Shown here piece by piece: positions 1-13,674 of a DNA stretch of 64,000 nt (positions are counted from its first letter, which is position 1; every line of letters begins with the position of its first letter). Below the pieces are notes generated by a model, which saw only the letters and a list, made by a program, of their open reading frames with translations, was not told the DNA's origin and ran no database searches. The stretch spans positions 10,116,198 through 10,180,197 of the forward strand of contig NC_044917.1 in NCBI RefSeq assembly GCF_003576645.1, written 5' to 3'. Made by a program: the position numbers and the translations under genes. The DNA is from Ipomoea triloba (lineage: Eukaryota; Streptophyta; Magnoliopsida; Solanales; Convolvulaceae).

Positions 1-1542
1 CCTCTTGAACATACAGTTTTTAGAAAATTTGAAGAGCTTGATTGTCAAGAATTTAATTAATGCATATTGAAGCTAGCTGTCAGGGAAACATTTAAAAATA
101 AATTAATTAATTAAAAAAAAAACAGAGAGAGAGAGAGAGAGCGAGAGAGATTGAAAAGGACTCATGTTTAAAAATATTCAATTAAAAATAGCACTGTGAA
201 GTCAGACATAATCACTACATTTGTTACTTTATGCTCATGTTATCTTATTAGCTTCCATTTTGACCATGAGAAACCAATTGCCCATATACCACTTTTAACT
301 ATGTAATGATATGCATGTAGTGTTTGTATAATGATAATAATACATAGAAAACTCTTAATCATGAGAAGTCAATCTCCCATACAAAAATACCCAATGGTTG
401 ACTAAAACTTCTAAGAATTCATTCCATCTGAACTCCAGCTAAAAGGATGGAATGGAGAACTAAATATCACCACCCATTCAACTGAAACCAAGTCCGTTAA
501 CTGATCAAGAATAAATTTTTATCCAAATTCCTGTTAGTCAAGTACCCATTTTCAGTTAATCCCAGGAGTTAATAAATTTCACACCATCTACAGGCAAAGA
601 AATCTTAAGAAACCAAACATTTCTAATGGAGCAATGCATCATGTCTATCCTTGCATGCACAAGCACTCTGTGCTATCGGTTAAAATGTTTCAAGGAACTT
701 TTGAATCCCCAAATTCCTGTTAAATGATGACTTGGGAATAATATGTGAGTGTTGTGATGGCTGTTCTAAATCCTTGATCACTTTAATGCAAAGAATGCAT
801 CCAGCTTGCAGTTGACCATTTCCTAGTTCTAATATTTTTTTTAGAAGATAAATAAATTCCCAAGACTTTGTGAATCCTCCTCAAAGTCACAATAATAGAA
901 ATTAGGCCCTTGGTAATATGCAGTAACATGAAGCAACAGTCAATGATGTTGAAAAGTGAGTCAAGTGTGTCATTAATTAAAGTGTGTAGCATCTAGCATC
1001 AAACAAATACCTAGCATGCAACCTATCAAAATAAAAGCATCTCGAATGGAGTTCTTCCTGCCCTACTCTCAAGCAAATTAATTAAGTCTCAGATAATTGA
1101 GTTCTAAACAGTAGACCCTTAAAAACTATTACATTTGTGAAGAAGAGATATTAGTAAGAAGCTTGTGTATCCATGTTAGTCACTTGCACGCATCAGATGT
1201 ATCCAGCATGCAATAGACTATAACCATAGCCTGATATTTTTATGACTGTTCTTAGAATAGAACTACAATTTTCAGCATTTTTCAACTCTTTCAAAAGCAT
1301 GTTTCTATGTGTTAGTGTCTAATGAGAGACATGCACCTGTGTCAATGCAATCTAGATTCTACTCATGCAAACAAATTAGTAGTGGTTAGCACATACTAGG
1401 CATAGTCCCAACTATTTTTACCCAAACCACAGATTATATCCTCAGGAAAGTGGACAGCAGCCGGAGACTCTTCTAAGTATTAGTGTTAAAGACCTAGGAT
1501 CAGAGAGTATAAATTCCTAAGTCTAAGCATTCACAACCCTAC
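1..1542. other. Left edge: RH30 intron, no exon seen
   Basis: This stretch follows the last visible helicase exon (minus strand), after a normal GT donor at 1542-1541. I looked on the minus strand for the expected next exon, the one carrying helicase motif VI with the HRIGRTGR signature, and did not find it. Either the intron is longer than 1.5 kb and the gene continues outside the window, or the 3' end has been lost. A short (GA)n run lies at 124-149. Nothing else was recognised. Confidence 0.5.
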
Positions 1543-5312
<3,770 letters not shown>

Positions 5313-5727
5313 TGTAGTGGCAACCTAGCAGGGTTGATGGATTCGAGTTAGGGTTTCCAGGTTGTAGACACGAGAACAATTTTCCCTCCTCGGCTTGCTC
5401 TATTAAACTCGTCAAATGTAGATTGTCAGGATTTTTAGATTACGTATTCGTTTCTTTCTATTTACAATTGGGTTGGTTGGAGGAAATAATTAGAGGGAAA
5501 AGAATAAAGTACGAAGGAATTAAGGGAAAAAGAATGATGATTGTGGTAAACGAATAAGGAGTTTATTATTGATTTGGTTTATCGATTATAAGGATTTTAT
5601 CAATTCGGTCATTGACTATCAAACTTCCTCAATTTAGTCGCCAACTATGCTTTTTTTATACGAAATGGTCCTACAATCAAACTATCGTTTTTAAGGCATT
5701 AAAAATGAGGACAGATTTGTAATTTCA
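5313..5727. other. RH30 5' UTR and upstream region
   Basis: This contains the presumed helicase 5' leader (about 5313-5420 on the minus strand) and its promoter. From about 5565 to 5690 it has phrases like those at the ends of plant TIR elements (TTCGGTCATTGACTATCAAA, TTTAGTCGCCAACTATG). No TATA box stands out, and no complete partner repeat was found on the other side. Confidence 0.3.
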
Positions 5728-5899
5728 CTTTCGATGATGTTGTCGGTGCTCGCCTCGCCCTTGGTGCGAATCATCACAGCTCCCTCCCGGACGCGGCGGA
5801 GTGCTTTGCCCAGGTTCCGGCAGCCGCACACAAAGGGAATGCGGAAATTTTTTGCTTGTTGATATGGTTCTCGTCGTCGGCGAGGGTGAGGTCCTAGCA
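5728..5899 (-). pseudogene. PDX1 (pyridoxal 5'-phosphate synthase) gene fragment
   Basis: The minus strand reads [11 protein letters not shown], then after a one-base frame change [20 protein letters not shown] and [13 protein letters not shown]. This is the conserved middle of PDX1, the vitamin B6 synthase subunit, recalled as [49 protein letters not shown]. The fragment covers roughly 57 of about 310 residues, has a frameshift near 5853, and runs into unrelated AT-rich DNA at both ends. The local DNA is clearly GC-richer than its surroundings. It is not a functional gene. How it arrived (TIR element or retroposition) cannot be told. Confidence 0.75.
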
Positions 5900-6342
5900 C
5901 TTCATGGGAAACACTCAAGCACCCCATGTTATATTTCTTTTATTGCACTTTTTTCATTGCATTTTAATTTTAATACTTTTGAGTTTTCTTATGGGTGAGA
6001 AATTGGATTTTGAGCTAACTTCTTGATATTGTGAAATAAGGTCCCCATATATAGAATTTTTTGCAGGTATTTTTGTAAAAATAAAACACTATCATGGTTG
6101 TGCTGTAGGGACAACCCACACGAGATCCATTTCAACTTCCTGCCTTACTCATCCCGAGCTCACTGGTGCGGACGAAGGGATGGCATGACAAGAAGCTAGA
6201 CGAGCAGCCGACAAGCATGTTGTATTGTTGAGTTGGATTTTATTAATGAAGTTTGACCACAATGTCTTTGGCAGGTTAGTTTATTGCGATTTATGTATGT
6301 TATTTGAGTTATAAATAAATATATCGATAAGTAAAATTAAGT
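5900..6342. other. Intergenic; possible older LINE tail
   Basis: No gene recognised. At 6217-6252 the sequence repeats the 3'-end phrase of the neighbouring LINE (TTGTATTGTTGAGTTGG, TTATTAATGAAGTTTGA), so this may be the eroded tail of a related element. The GC-rich stretch 6110-6210 was not identified. Confidence 0.3.
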
Positions 6343-6354
6343 ATCAGGACACCA

Positions 6355-6939
6355 CTAGCTGGAAGGAAAATTTTAATAGGATTAATTTGTCTACATCTGT
6401 TATTGTGCCCACTGTTTGGTCTCCCCCACAAATTGGTTTCCTAAAATGCATGTAATGTTGATGCAGCAATTTTTGACGACGATGCAGGTTTTGGTGTGGT
6501 GCTTCGGGATCATGTTAGGCGCTTTGTGGCGGCTAAATATGATCGGTTGCCAACTGTTCGTGATCCATTCAGGGCTGAAGCTCTAGCAGTCAAGGAAGCC
6601 CTATATTGGCTTAAAGATATTGGGCAGGCTAATATTATTATTGAAACTGATTGTTTAAATTTTTGTTTTGCATTTAATTCCCGTACTGTAGACCTTTCTT
6701 ATGTTGGTGTTATAGTTAGTTAGTTACACATTGCCGTTCTTTGGCTAGGGATATTGGGAACGTTTCGGTTCACCATGTCAAGAAGTTAACGAATCGTGTG
6801 GCTCACGTGCTTGCACGGACAACTGGTTCTTCATTTGGCTTGGGTTCGTGGGATTTGATCCCTCCTGATTGTATTGCTGAGTTGGTTTTTATTAATGAAG
6901 TTTGAGCTTTATATTTCCAAAAAAAAAAAAAAAAAAAAA
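6355..6939 (+). mobile_element. 5'-truncated LINE, RNase H domain and poly(A) tail
   Basis: A non-LTR retrotransposon copy cut off at its 5' end. Target duplication TATCAGGACACC lies at 6343-6354 and again at 6940-6951, directly after a run of about 21 A. The only protein remnant is the plant LINE-type RNase H-like domain (RVT_3): NVDAAIFDDDAGFGVVLRDH, then RAEALAVKEALYWLKD and IIIETDC. It hits an in-frame TAG at 6721, after which the reading frame is degenerate. The 3' end has the phrase TTTTTATTAATGAAGTTTGA before the tail. Confidence 0.85.
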
Positions 6940-6951
6940 TATCAGGACACC

Positions 6952-7546
6952 CAAAAAAAAAAAAAAGATAGTATAGATATTTTAAAATACAACTATAAAA
7001 GATGAGTTAAGTAGCTATCAAATAAATTATCAAAACTTATTAACAAATTGTGATGATCACTTTCTCTCTCAAGTTTAGCCGCCTACCTAAATAAACAAGA
7101 CTGATTATAGGGAAAACAAAAGTGAGAATACCCCATGCAACATTAAAGAACCAAAATCTTTTATAACAAAATACTAAACAAAAAGAATATATCACCAAAA
7201 TCAATAATACCTTAATTAATAAGGACAATATTAGAGATTTAGCTAAATTCACTTAAACACATAGCATCATATTTCATTCCTTTATTCTTCTCCCTTTACA
7301 CATTTAACCTCACCCTATCAACATTGATATTAAAACCTATTAATTTCACCCAAAAAAAAAAAAGAAAAAAAGAAAAAAAGAACACACACACACACATTTA
7401 TTTAATTTTTATCTAAATATAGATGATTTGTATTTTATTGAAGATTATTTTATCTATCACTTCATTTTCTTTTCTCTTGACACAAATGAAGATTCCTCAA
7501 CACAAATAAGCAACAACACAAGTATAAGAGAGGGAGACAATATGAC
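6952..7546. other. AT-rich intergenic region
   Basis: Low-complexity A runs (about 6953-6965, 7352-7380) and a short (AC)n at 7382-7396. No coding or structured feature recognised. A TATA-like GTATAAGAG at 7522-7530 could serve the small candidate gene that follows. Confidence 0.3.
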
Positions 7547-8002
7547 ATGGTGATTCAAAACCCTCTCTCACCATCAATTAGTTATGTCATTGAGGTAAGT
7601 CGATCTTTAACTGTAATCCTACCAAATTCAAAACGTACTCCCAAATCACTTCTTAGCAACTATTTATAATTTCTAATTATGTACTTTCTTGCATTTAGTA
7701 ATTAATGTACAATTGTAGTCCTTCTTAACCTACAGCTGATCAAGTTAAGCAAACTAGATAAGACATGGAAATGTATGTTCAAGAAAAAGAAAAAGGTTGT
7801 CAAAAGCTCATGGAGAAATCGTTACAATGAAGTTCATGGTAACTTGAGATATACTACAACCTTTTTTGGTAAGTAAAGTAATTCTAATTAACTTTTCAAT
7901 CAAAATCCTGATCTAAAAACACTACTTAAAATATCGACCAACATAACTGAGTTTTGGTGAGCAGATCCCTTTTATGCACCGATATTTGATTATGTTTGTT
8001 GA
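7547..8002 (+). CDS. Candidate three-exon gene for a 72-residue basic protein, unknown function
   Basis: Not recognised. Three short exons (7547-7594, 7736-7868, 7965-8002) join in frame into 73 codons including stop. Both donors match the plant consensus (GAG|GTAAGT and TTG|GTAAGT) and the acceptors are CTACAG and GAGCAG. The product starts MVIQNPLSPSISYVIE, has a very basic centre (KKKKKVVKSSWRNRY) that could be a nuclear signal or RNA/DNA-binding patch, and ends in an aromatic tail DPFYAPIFDYVC. A TATA-like motif lies about 20 bp upstream of the start. The case rests only on splice-site quality and an open frame. It could be the remnant of a larger gene or chance. Confidence 0.35.
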
Positions 8003-8713
8003 ACCGCTAAGTTACCGTGATTTATATTCTCTTACATGCTCTATCAGGTGAGGGTATGGGAAGTCCTTAGGGTTGGGAATTCAACATTTTTGAAAAACAA
8101 AGGTAGACCAACACCAAATTTAGCCCAAAATCTTGGACGGAAAATCATTTTTTTTCTTTGGATTTCACTTAATTAATGCAAACAACGTTGTTGGAATACA
8201 TATCTTGCCAACCTCAATTGAATTAAGTTTTCTGTAGCATAACTAGTAAAAGTTATTTATGTGTTAAACTGTAAAGAATGACTTACCATATATTCTATCG
8301 AACTATGAAGTAAATGCTTCTGATTATTGAATTATCTTCTTTTTTTTTTCAAAAATAAAAATAAAAATCTTGGCAATAACCACAATTTTGAGACGTGAGC
8401 AGATCGAAGACTCATAACCGTCCGTTTGTCTCTTCAACTTCTAACTATTTTCAAGGGACATTATTCCAAGAATTATGACACTAATTACAATTTGCATTAC
8501 CTCTATTTATTCCCATAATTTCAAACCTTAATCCAACGGTAAAACCATAAATGCCATCTTTTCTTGGCCTCTTTTTAAGCCTCCCCACTCACTACTTCTC
8601 CTTCCACTCATTCCCATTCTTATTCATACCCCCATCTTCCTAGTTCCCACAATTGGCAAATACTAAACTTTCCAGGTTTCTTTCAAAGATTGTTCGCTTA
8701 GCTTTGCTCAGTA

Positions 8714-9356
8714 ATGGAGTCCCAGTCCCACATTGTGCTATTTGGTTCCTTCTTGGTGTTTCTTATGGGATTCATGTGCTCTTCCCAAGCTTATACTTTC
8801 AATGTTGGTGGCAATGATGGTTGGGTTTTGCAACCTTGTGATCGCTTAAACCATTGGGCCGGAGAAAATCGCTTCCAAGTCAATGACACAATTCGTACGT
8901 AGTTATTGTTTGTGTTTGTTTATAATGTTTTTTGAGTGATTATTATTGTTTACAAACTTTGTTATTGTGGTCTGGGCAGTTTTCAAGTACAAGAAAGGCG
9001 AAGATTCTGTTCTTGTAGTTCACAAAAGAGACTACTATCACTGCAACAAGACAAGCCCTATCCACAACCTAACCGATGGGCATTCAAGGCTGAAGTTAAC
9101 TAGGCCAGGTGAATTCTACTTCATAAGTGGCCAAGCTGATAACTGCGATAAGGGCCAGAAGATGGTCATTGTTGTGCTGTCTCCCCGGCCACCTCACTCC
9201 GATTCTCCGGCACCGTCGCCGGGGCCATCGCCGGCGCTGGTGCCGCCCGCCCCTAACAAGTCTGCTGCCACATCATCGGTGGTTATTGGCTCGGTTGGAT
9301 TAATGTTATGGGGATTTGGCTTAGTGGTGGGAACGCTTTTTATTGGCTTGGTTTAA
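8714..9356 (+). CDS. Early nodulin-like protein (phytocyanin family, probable GPI-anchored)
   Basis: Cell-surface phytocyanin-like protein. Exons 8714-8894 and 8980-9356 join in frame to 185 residues. Residues 1-26 are a signal peptide (hydrophobic, ending SSQA). The plastocyanin-like domain follows from YTFNVGGNDGW through HWAGENRFQVNDTILFKYKK and YYHCNKTSP to the FYFISGQADNCDKGQKM motif. It has a Pro/Ser-rich arabinogalactan-like stretch (about 128-150) and a hydrophobic C-terminus suitable for GPI attachment. The first copper His site reads DSVLVV and the last reads ADNC, so two copper ligands are replaced, as in early nodulin-like proteins; it probably does not bind copper. The two Cys for the disulfide are present. 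The single intron position is typical of the family. Roles in pollen tube reception or transport are known for relatives only. Confidence 0.9.
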
Positions 9357-10374
9357 GGGGTTTTAAGGTTTTTGGGTTGAATATGAACTATGAAGTAAAG
9401 GGTTTTTGGTGTTTCACTTGTAGAATGTTGGAATTTGGAAATTTATTAATTTTATGCGTTAATTTTGAATCGAATTTTCATTTTTTTGGAATAAGTATTT
9501 AATTTAATTTTACTGCTAAAACATTCACAAGATATTGACGTAACGTTAATATAATACCTCTTTTACATTGTTATTTTCAGTTTGTTACTAAGACTATTAC
9601 TTCAATGTTTATTACAATTAAATATTTGTAAGTTACAATATAAGTAAGTTGGCCAAGAACTAATAAATAGAGTTAAAGTCGAGCACTTTTAATCCTGTAA
9701 ATTATTATTGACAGTTCAATATGTTTTTATTCACGGTTTTTAATATTGACAAATACAATAATTTTTTTTCAGTCTTTAAGAGAACTTTGCTCCAATATTC
9801 CTGGATTATTATTAGTAGAAACAAGTTTAACCATAGTTACTTAAAGGATGCCTTTTCTCTTCCGACTCTACCACCAAATCCTTAGAAAAATAGTACACCG
9901 AACTATTTTCAAAAGCGAAAATCTCAAGAACAAAATCTTTCAAAAAGACTTTTAATATTAAGACCAATTTAAAATTACCGTCCTAACTTAGGCCATGAAT
10001 ACATAGGGAAGGAACATTTGTCAATCCCTATGAAGATAATGAATTTTAGATAAATGTTTTAAACGACAATTTCATACTCTTCATAAACAAATTTTGAAAA
10101 CAGATTTTTTGAAAATATGAAAACAGAAGTAATAGAAAATATTATTTGAGTTTTATAATGAAGAACAAACACATACATACATATATAAAGAGAGAGAGTT
10201 ATGAATTTTGTGAAAATTTGAACATGCACCATTTTTCCAGTTCTTATAGTACAATTATTTATATAAATAAACTAAATACATTAAGTAAGAAAATTATAAA
10301 ATGGTAGAAACTTGGTCAGGAGGGACAACCATTCGGTGAAGCTTACGAATTAGAAAGACATCCCTTTAAGTTCT
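9357..10374. other. AT-rich intergenic region
   Basis: Contains the 3' UTR of the phytocyanin gene and otherwise AT-rich DNA without a recognisable gene or repeat. A short (CATA)n/(GA)n patch lies near 10169-10198. Confidence 0.3.
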
Positions 10375-10377
10375 GGN

Positions 10378-10409
<32 letters not shown>
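10375..10409. other. Poly-G tract with an N: probable assembly scar
   Basis: A run of G interrupted by an N at 10377, followed by 32 G. It is flanked by ordinary AT-rich DNA. Such a run beside an ambiguous base most often marks a sequencing or gap-closure artefact rather than real sequence. Confidence 0.7.
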
Positions 10410-10410
<1 letters not shown>

Positions 10411-10739
10411 AAAAAATGGATTAACCAATGGAATTCAACCTATTATTGTTCATCCAAACCAAGTGGCCAAAATTCATAGAGAAACCCACACAACTTTTCA
10501 TCTGTAATAAATTTGAACTAACTTTAACTCTTCATGATCCTCATTGCTACATGAACATAAAGTAAAAATTGCCATATAATGTGCTATTTACTAGGAGCTT
10601 GAGCCGTGAAGGATTGACAAGAAGCAATATAATGACATTATATCGTTTGACAATAAGAAGCAATATAATGACATTATAATGGCTCCTCAATAATTATTTT
10701 ATTTAAGTACAAGGGCGCTTTAATTTGGGGAAAGAACAA

Positions 10740-11148
10740 GGGGTTGTTTAGCAACTTGGAAAAATGGAGAATTTTCCAAAAAAATGGAAAATTGAAGGAG
10801 TGGAAAAAGAAAAATTGGAGAAGTTGTTTACTAAATTCATTCTTCCAATTTCATTCTTCACTCCATTCTTCCAATTCTTATACAAATTTGGAGAGATTGA
10901 AATCAACTTTTTCCAAATGGAGGGATGGAATGGGGCGGGTGAATAGTGTTCTCTCCCTTGAGGTCTGGGCTTCAAATCCTGCTGGGTGCAATGCGTGTGT
11001 ATGCCTATATCTCTTTTGTTCTTTCCCCACCCCTGCGCCTGAACAAATTTGTTCTTTTGTTTTTTACTTTAATTACTATTATTACTTATTACTATTATAT
11101 TAATTATTATTATTATTATTATTATCTTTACTTTTTTACTTTAATTAC

Positions 11149-11184
<36 letters not shown>

Positions 11185-11335
11185 GTACTCAAATTATGTA
11201 CTAAAATAATTTAAATAGTTGTAATTTATTTAGTACAGAGTAATATGTTTTTAACGACTTTTGTTACATTTTGTACATTTAATTAGTATTAGTGTAATTG
11301 AATTTTTTATTTAAAAATTAAATTTGTAAAATGAA

Positions 11336-11373
<38 letters not shown>

Positions 11374-11530
11374 CATTATTATTATTACTTGTGTTCAGTA
11401 TTATGAAATTTGTAAATGAAATCATAAAATTGGAGAAATGGAAAACTGGAAAAATGGAGATGGAAAATTGGAAAAATGAAGAAATGGAAAACTGGAAAAG
11501 AAAAAACAGATAAATGAAGTAAACGACCCC
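10740..11530. mobile_element. TIR element with ATT microsatellites inside
   Basis: The left end GGGGTTGTTTA and the reverse complement of the right end (GGGGTCGTTTA) match, flanked by CAA(G) on both sides (10737-10740 and 11531-11534). Sub-terminal GGAAAA/TTTTCC repeats continue the inversion. The inside holds (ATT)n tracts at about 11100-11182 and 11336-11373. It carries no transposase. A non-autonomous DNA transposon with a 3-4 bp target duplication; the superfamily is uncertain. Confidence 0.6.
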
Positions 11531-11773
11531 CAAGCTTTTCCCAAAATGTCAAAGCGTAAATGCGGCTAAGAGTAGCGCGTTTACATTTTCAATGGTTTGG
11601 AGCAAACGTTGCTTCAAATCGATGAGTTACCAAACATGATTTTTGACGTTTTGACTTGGTGGATCCACCATTTACCAAACATAACCAATGTTTTAATTGG
11701 GCTTTAGAATAATTATATTATTCTAGGCTTGCTAATTTATTTCTTCAGTGGTCTGATTACTTTTTGGCAAATT

Positions 11774-12404
11774 ATACAGTGCACCACGTACGTAAACGAC
11801 GTCGTTTTGAGCATTGTAAATTAACCGTTCGTTTTTTTAAAATCACGTTTCCTGTTTCGGCCGATCTCTGTATTTATATTAATATTCTGTGTTCCAGACA
11901 ATCATTCTGTGTATTATAGGCAATCGTTCTGTGTATCCATGTTAGTAACACATGTTGTGATGTGTTTGTGCATTCGAATGTTTAGGAGGATGATTTATGT
12001 GTATTTTGTGTCAATATTATGTGTATTCATGTTATTAACACAGGTTGTGATGTGTTTGTGCATTCGAATGTTATTAGGAGGATAAGTTCTGTGTATTTTG
12101 TGTCAATATTCTGTGTATTCTGGGCAAACATTCTGTGTATTCTAGGCAAACGTTCTGTGTATTCTAGATAATGATTATGTATATTATTGATAATGAATTC
12201 ACTGGAGTCATTCGCGTCCGCGTCCACTAACATCTGTGTATTTTGTGTCAATATTCTGGGCAAACATTCTGTGTATTATAGGCAAACGTTCTGTGTATTC
12301 TAGATAATGATTATGTGTATTATAGATAATGAATTCTCTTGAGTCATTCGCGTCTGCGTCCACTAACATCGAAACGACGTCGTTTACGTACGTGGTGCAC
12401 ATTG
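11774..12404. mobile_element. TIR element with perfect 29-bp inverted ends and internal tandem repeats
   Basis: Perfect inverted repeats lie at 11779-11807 and 12372-12400, starting GTGCACCACGTACGTAAACG and ending in the self-palindrome AAACGACGTCGTTT. Outside the right end the GTGCACC motif is repeated once more, up to about 12424. The interior is built of short repeats of the type TTCTGTGTATT, and a larger unit of roughly 130-160 bp ending TCATTCGCGTC..GTCCACTAACATC occurs twice (about 12080-12237 and 12238-12370). No protein is encoded. It looks like a non-autonomous DNA element; the target duplication is unclear. Confidence 0.65.
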
Positions 12405-12589
12405 CTATGTGCACCGTGGTGCAGGGTATAACTATTGTTACTTTTTCTAGTGGGTTGAGGACTAACAAAACATAATTTAATCATTTGTGGTGGACCATGA
12501 TCTAAAAACGTCATCATTTTTTTTAAGTAAAAAGAAACGGAAACTGCAACAGTTACTAATCCCGTATTTATGATGTTATAAGAATATAA

Positions 12590-13320
12590 AATGAAACTAC
12601 AGTATATCTAAAATGAAATTAAATAACATGTGTCACATATTAAGTATATATTATCAAATGAAACTATAGTTAGATTATAATGATACTTTAATTGTGCTGT
12701 AATGAAACTATAGTGTATCTAAAATGAAATTGAGTAACATGTCTCATATATTGAATGTACATTGTCAAATGAAATTGTAGTTGAATTAAAATGATATTTT
12801 AGTTGTATTGTAATGAAACTACAATGTGTATAAAATGAAACTGCATAACAAGCTAAGTATCACATACTGAGTGTATATTGTCAAATGAAACCGTAGTTGA
12901 ATTAAAATGATACTCCGTACTTTAGTTGTGCAGTAATTAAACTACAGTATGTATAAAATAAAATTGAATAATATGTCTCATATATTGATTTTATATTGTA
13001 AAATGAAATTGTAGTTATATCAAAATGATACTTTGGTTATGCTGTAATAAAACTACAGTCAGTACAATGTATATAAACTGAAACTGAATAACATGTTTCA
13101 CATATTTGATTGTATATTGTCTAATAATGAATGAAGTCGTAGTTGAATTAGAATTATACTTTAGTGGTGTTGTAATAAAACTATGGTATGTATAAAATGA
13201 AATTCAATAAAAGGTCTCACATATTGTGTATATAATGTCAAATGAAACTGTAGTTAAATCAAAATGATATTTTATTTGTATAATAAACTACAATATATAT
13301 AAAATGAAATTGAATAAGTC
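12590..13320. repeat. Minisatellite, about 7 degenerate copies of a 108-128 bp unit
   Basis: The phrase TAATGAAACTA(C/T)AGT recurs at about 12590, 12701, 12812, 12935, 13046, 13174 and 13282, giving periods of 111, 111, 123, 111, 128 and 108. Each unit also contains AAAATGAAATTGAATAACAT, a CATATATTG word and TTGAATTAAAATGATACTTT. The copies have diverged by substitutions and small insertions, so the array is old. Confidence 0.8.
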
Positions 13321-13674
13321 ATAAAAAATAATTAGTTGGATGGAACAGCGGAATGAGCGTTATTTATTTATTTTATTAAAAAACATAACACCATTTTAAA
13401 CCATGATACACAATAAAATTTCCTGAATTTATTAATTGCATTGGCAAGGAATTATATTGCTACATGGATCCAGTTCCAAGATACGGAGTATAATTTACCG
13501 TTATCATCGTAGCATTTAACCAAACGGTCCAATATTTGTTCGGCCTTCTGGGCCGAAGAAAAAGTCCGTAAGACTGTAAGAGAGTCATCGCTTTCATTTA
13601 AAACGCAAAAATGATCGGAGAAATTCAAAGCATTTTGAAAAGAGTTTCGAGACGGATTCAAAGGGAAGGAGAGA

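Noticed and set aside
10378..10409. G-quadruplex or regulatory poly-G
   Set aside because: The adjacent N and unnatural length point to an artefact.
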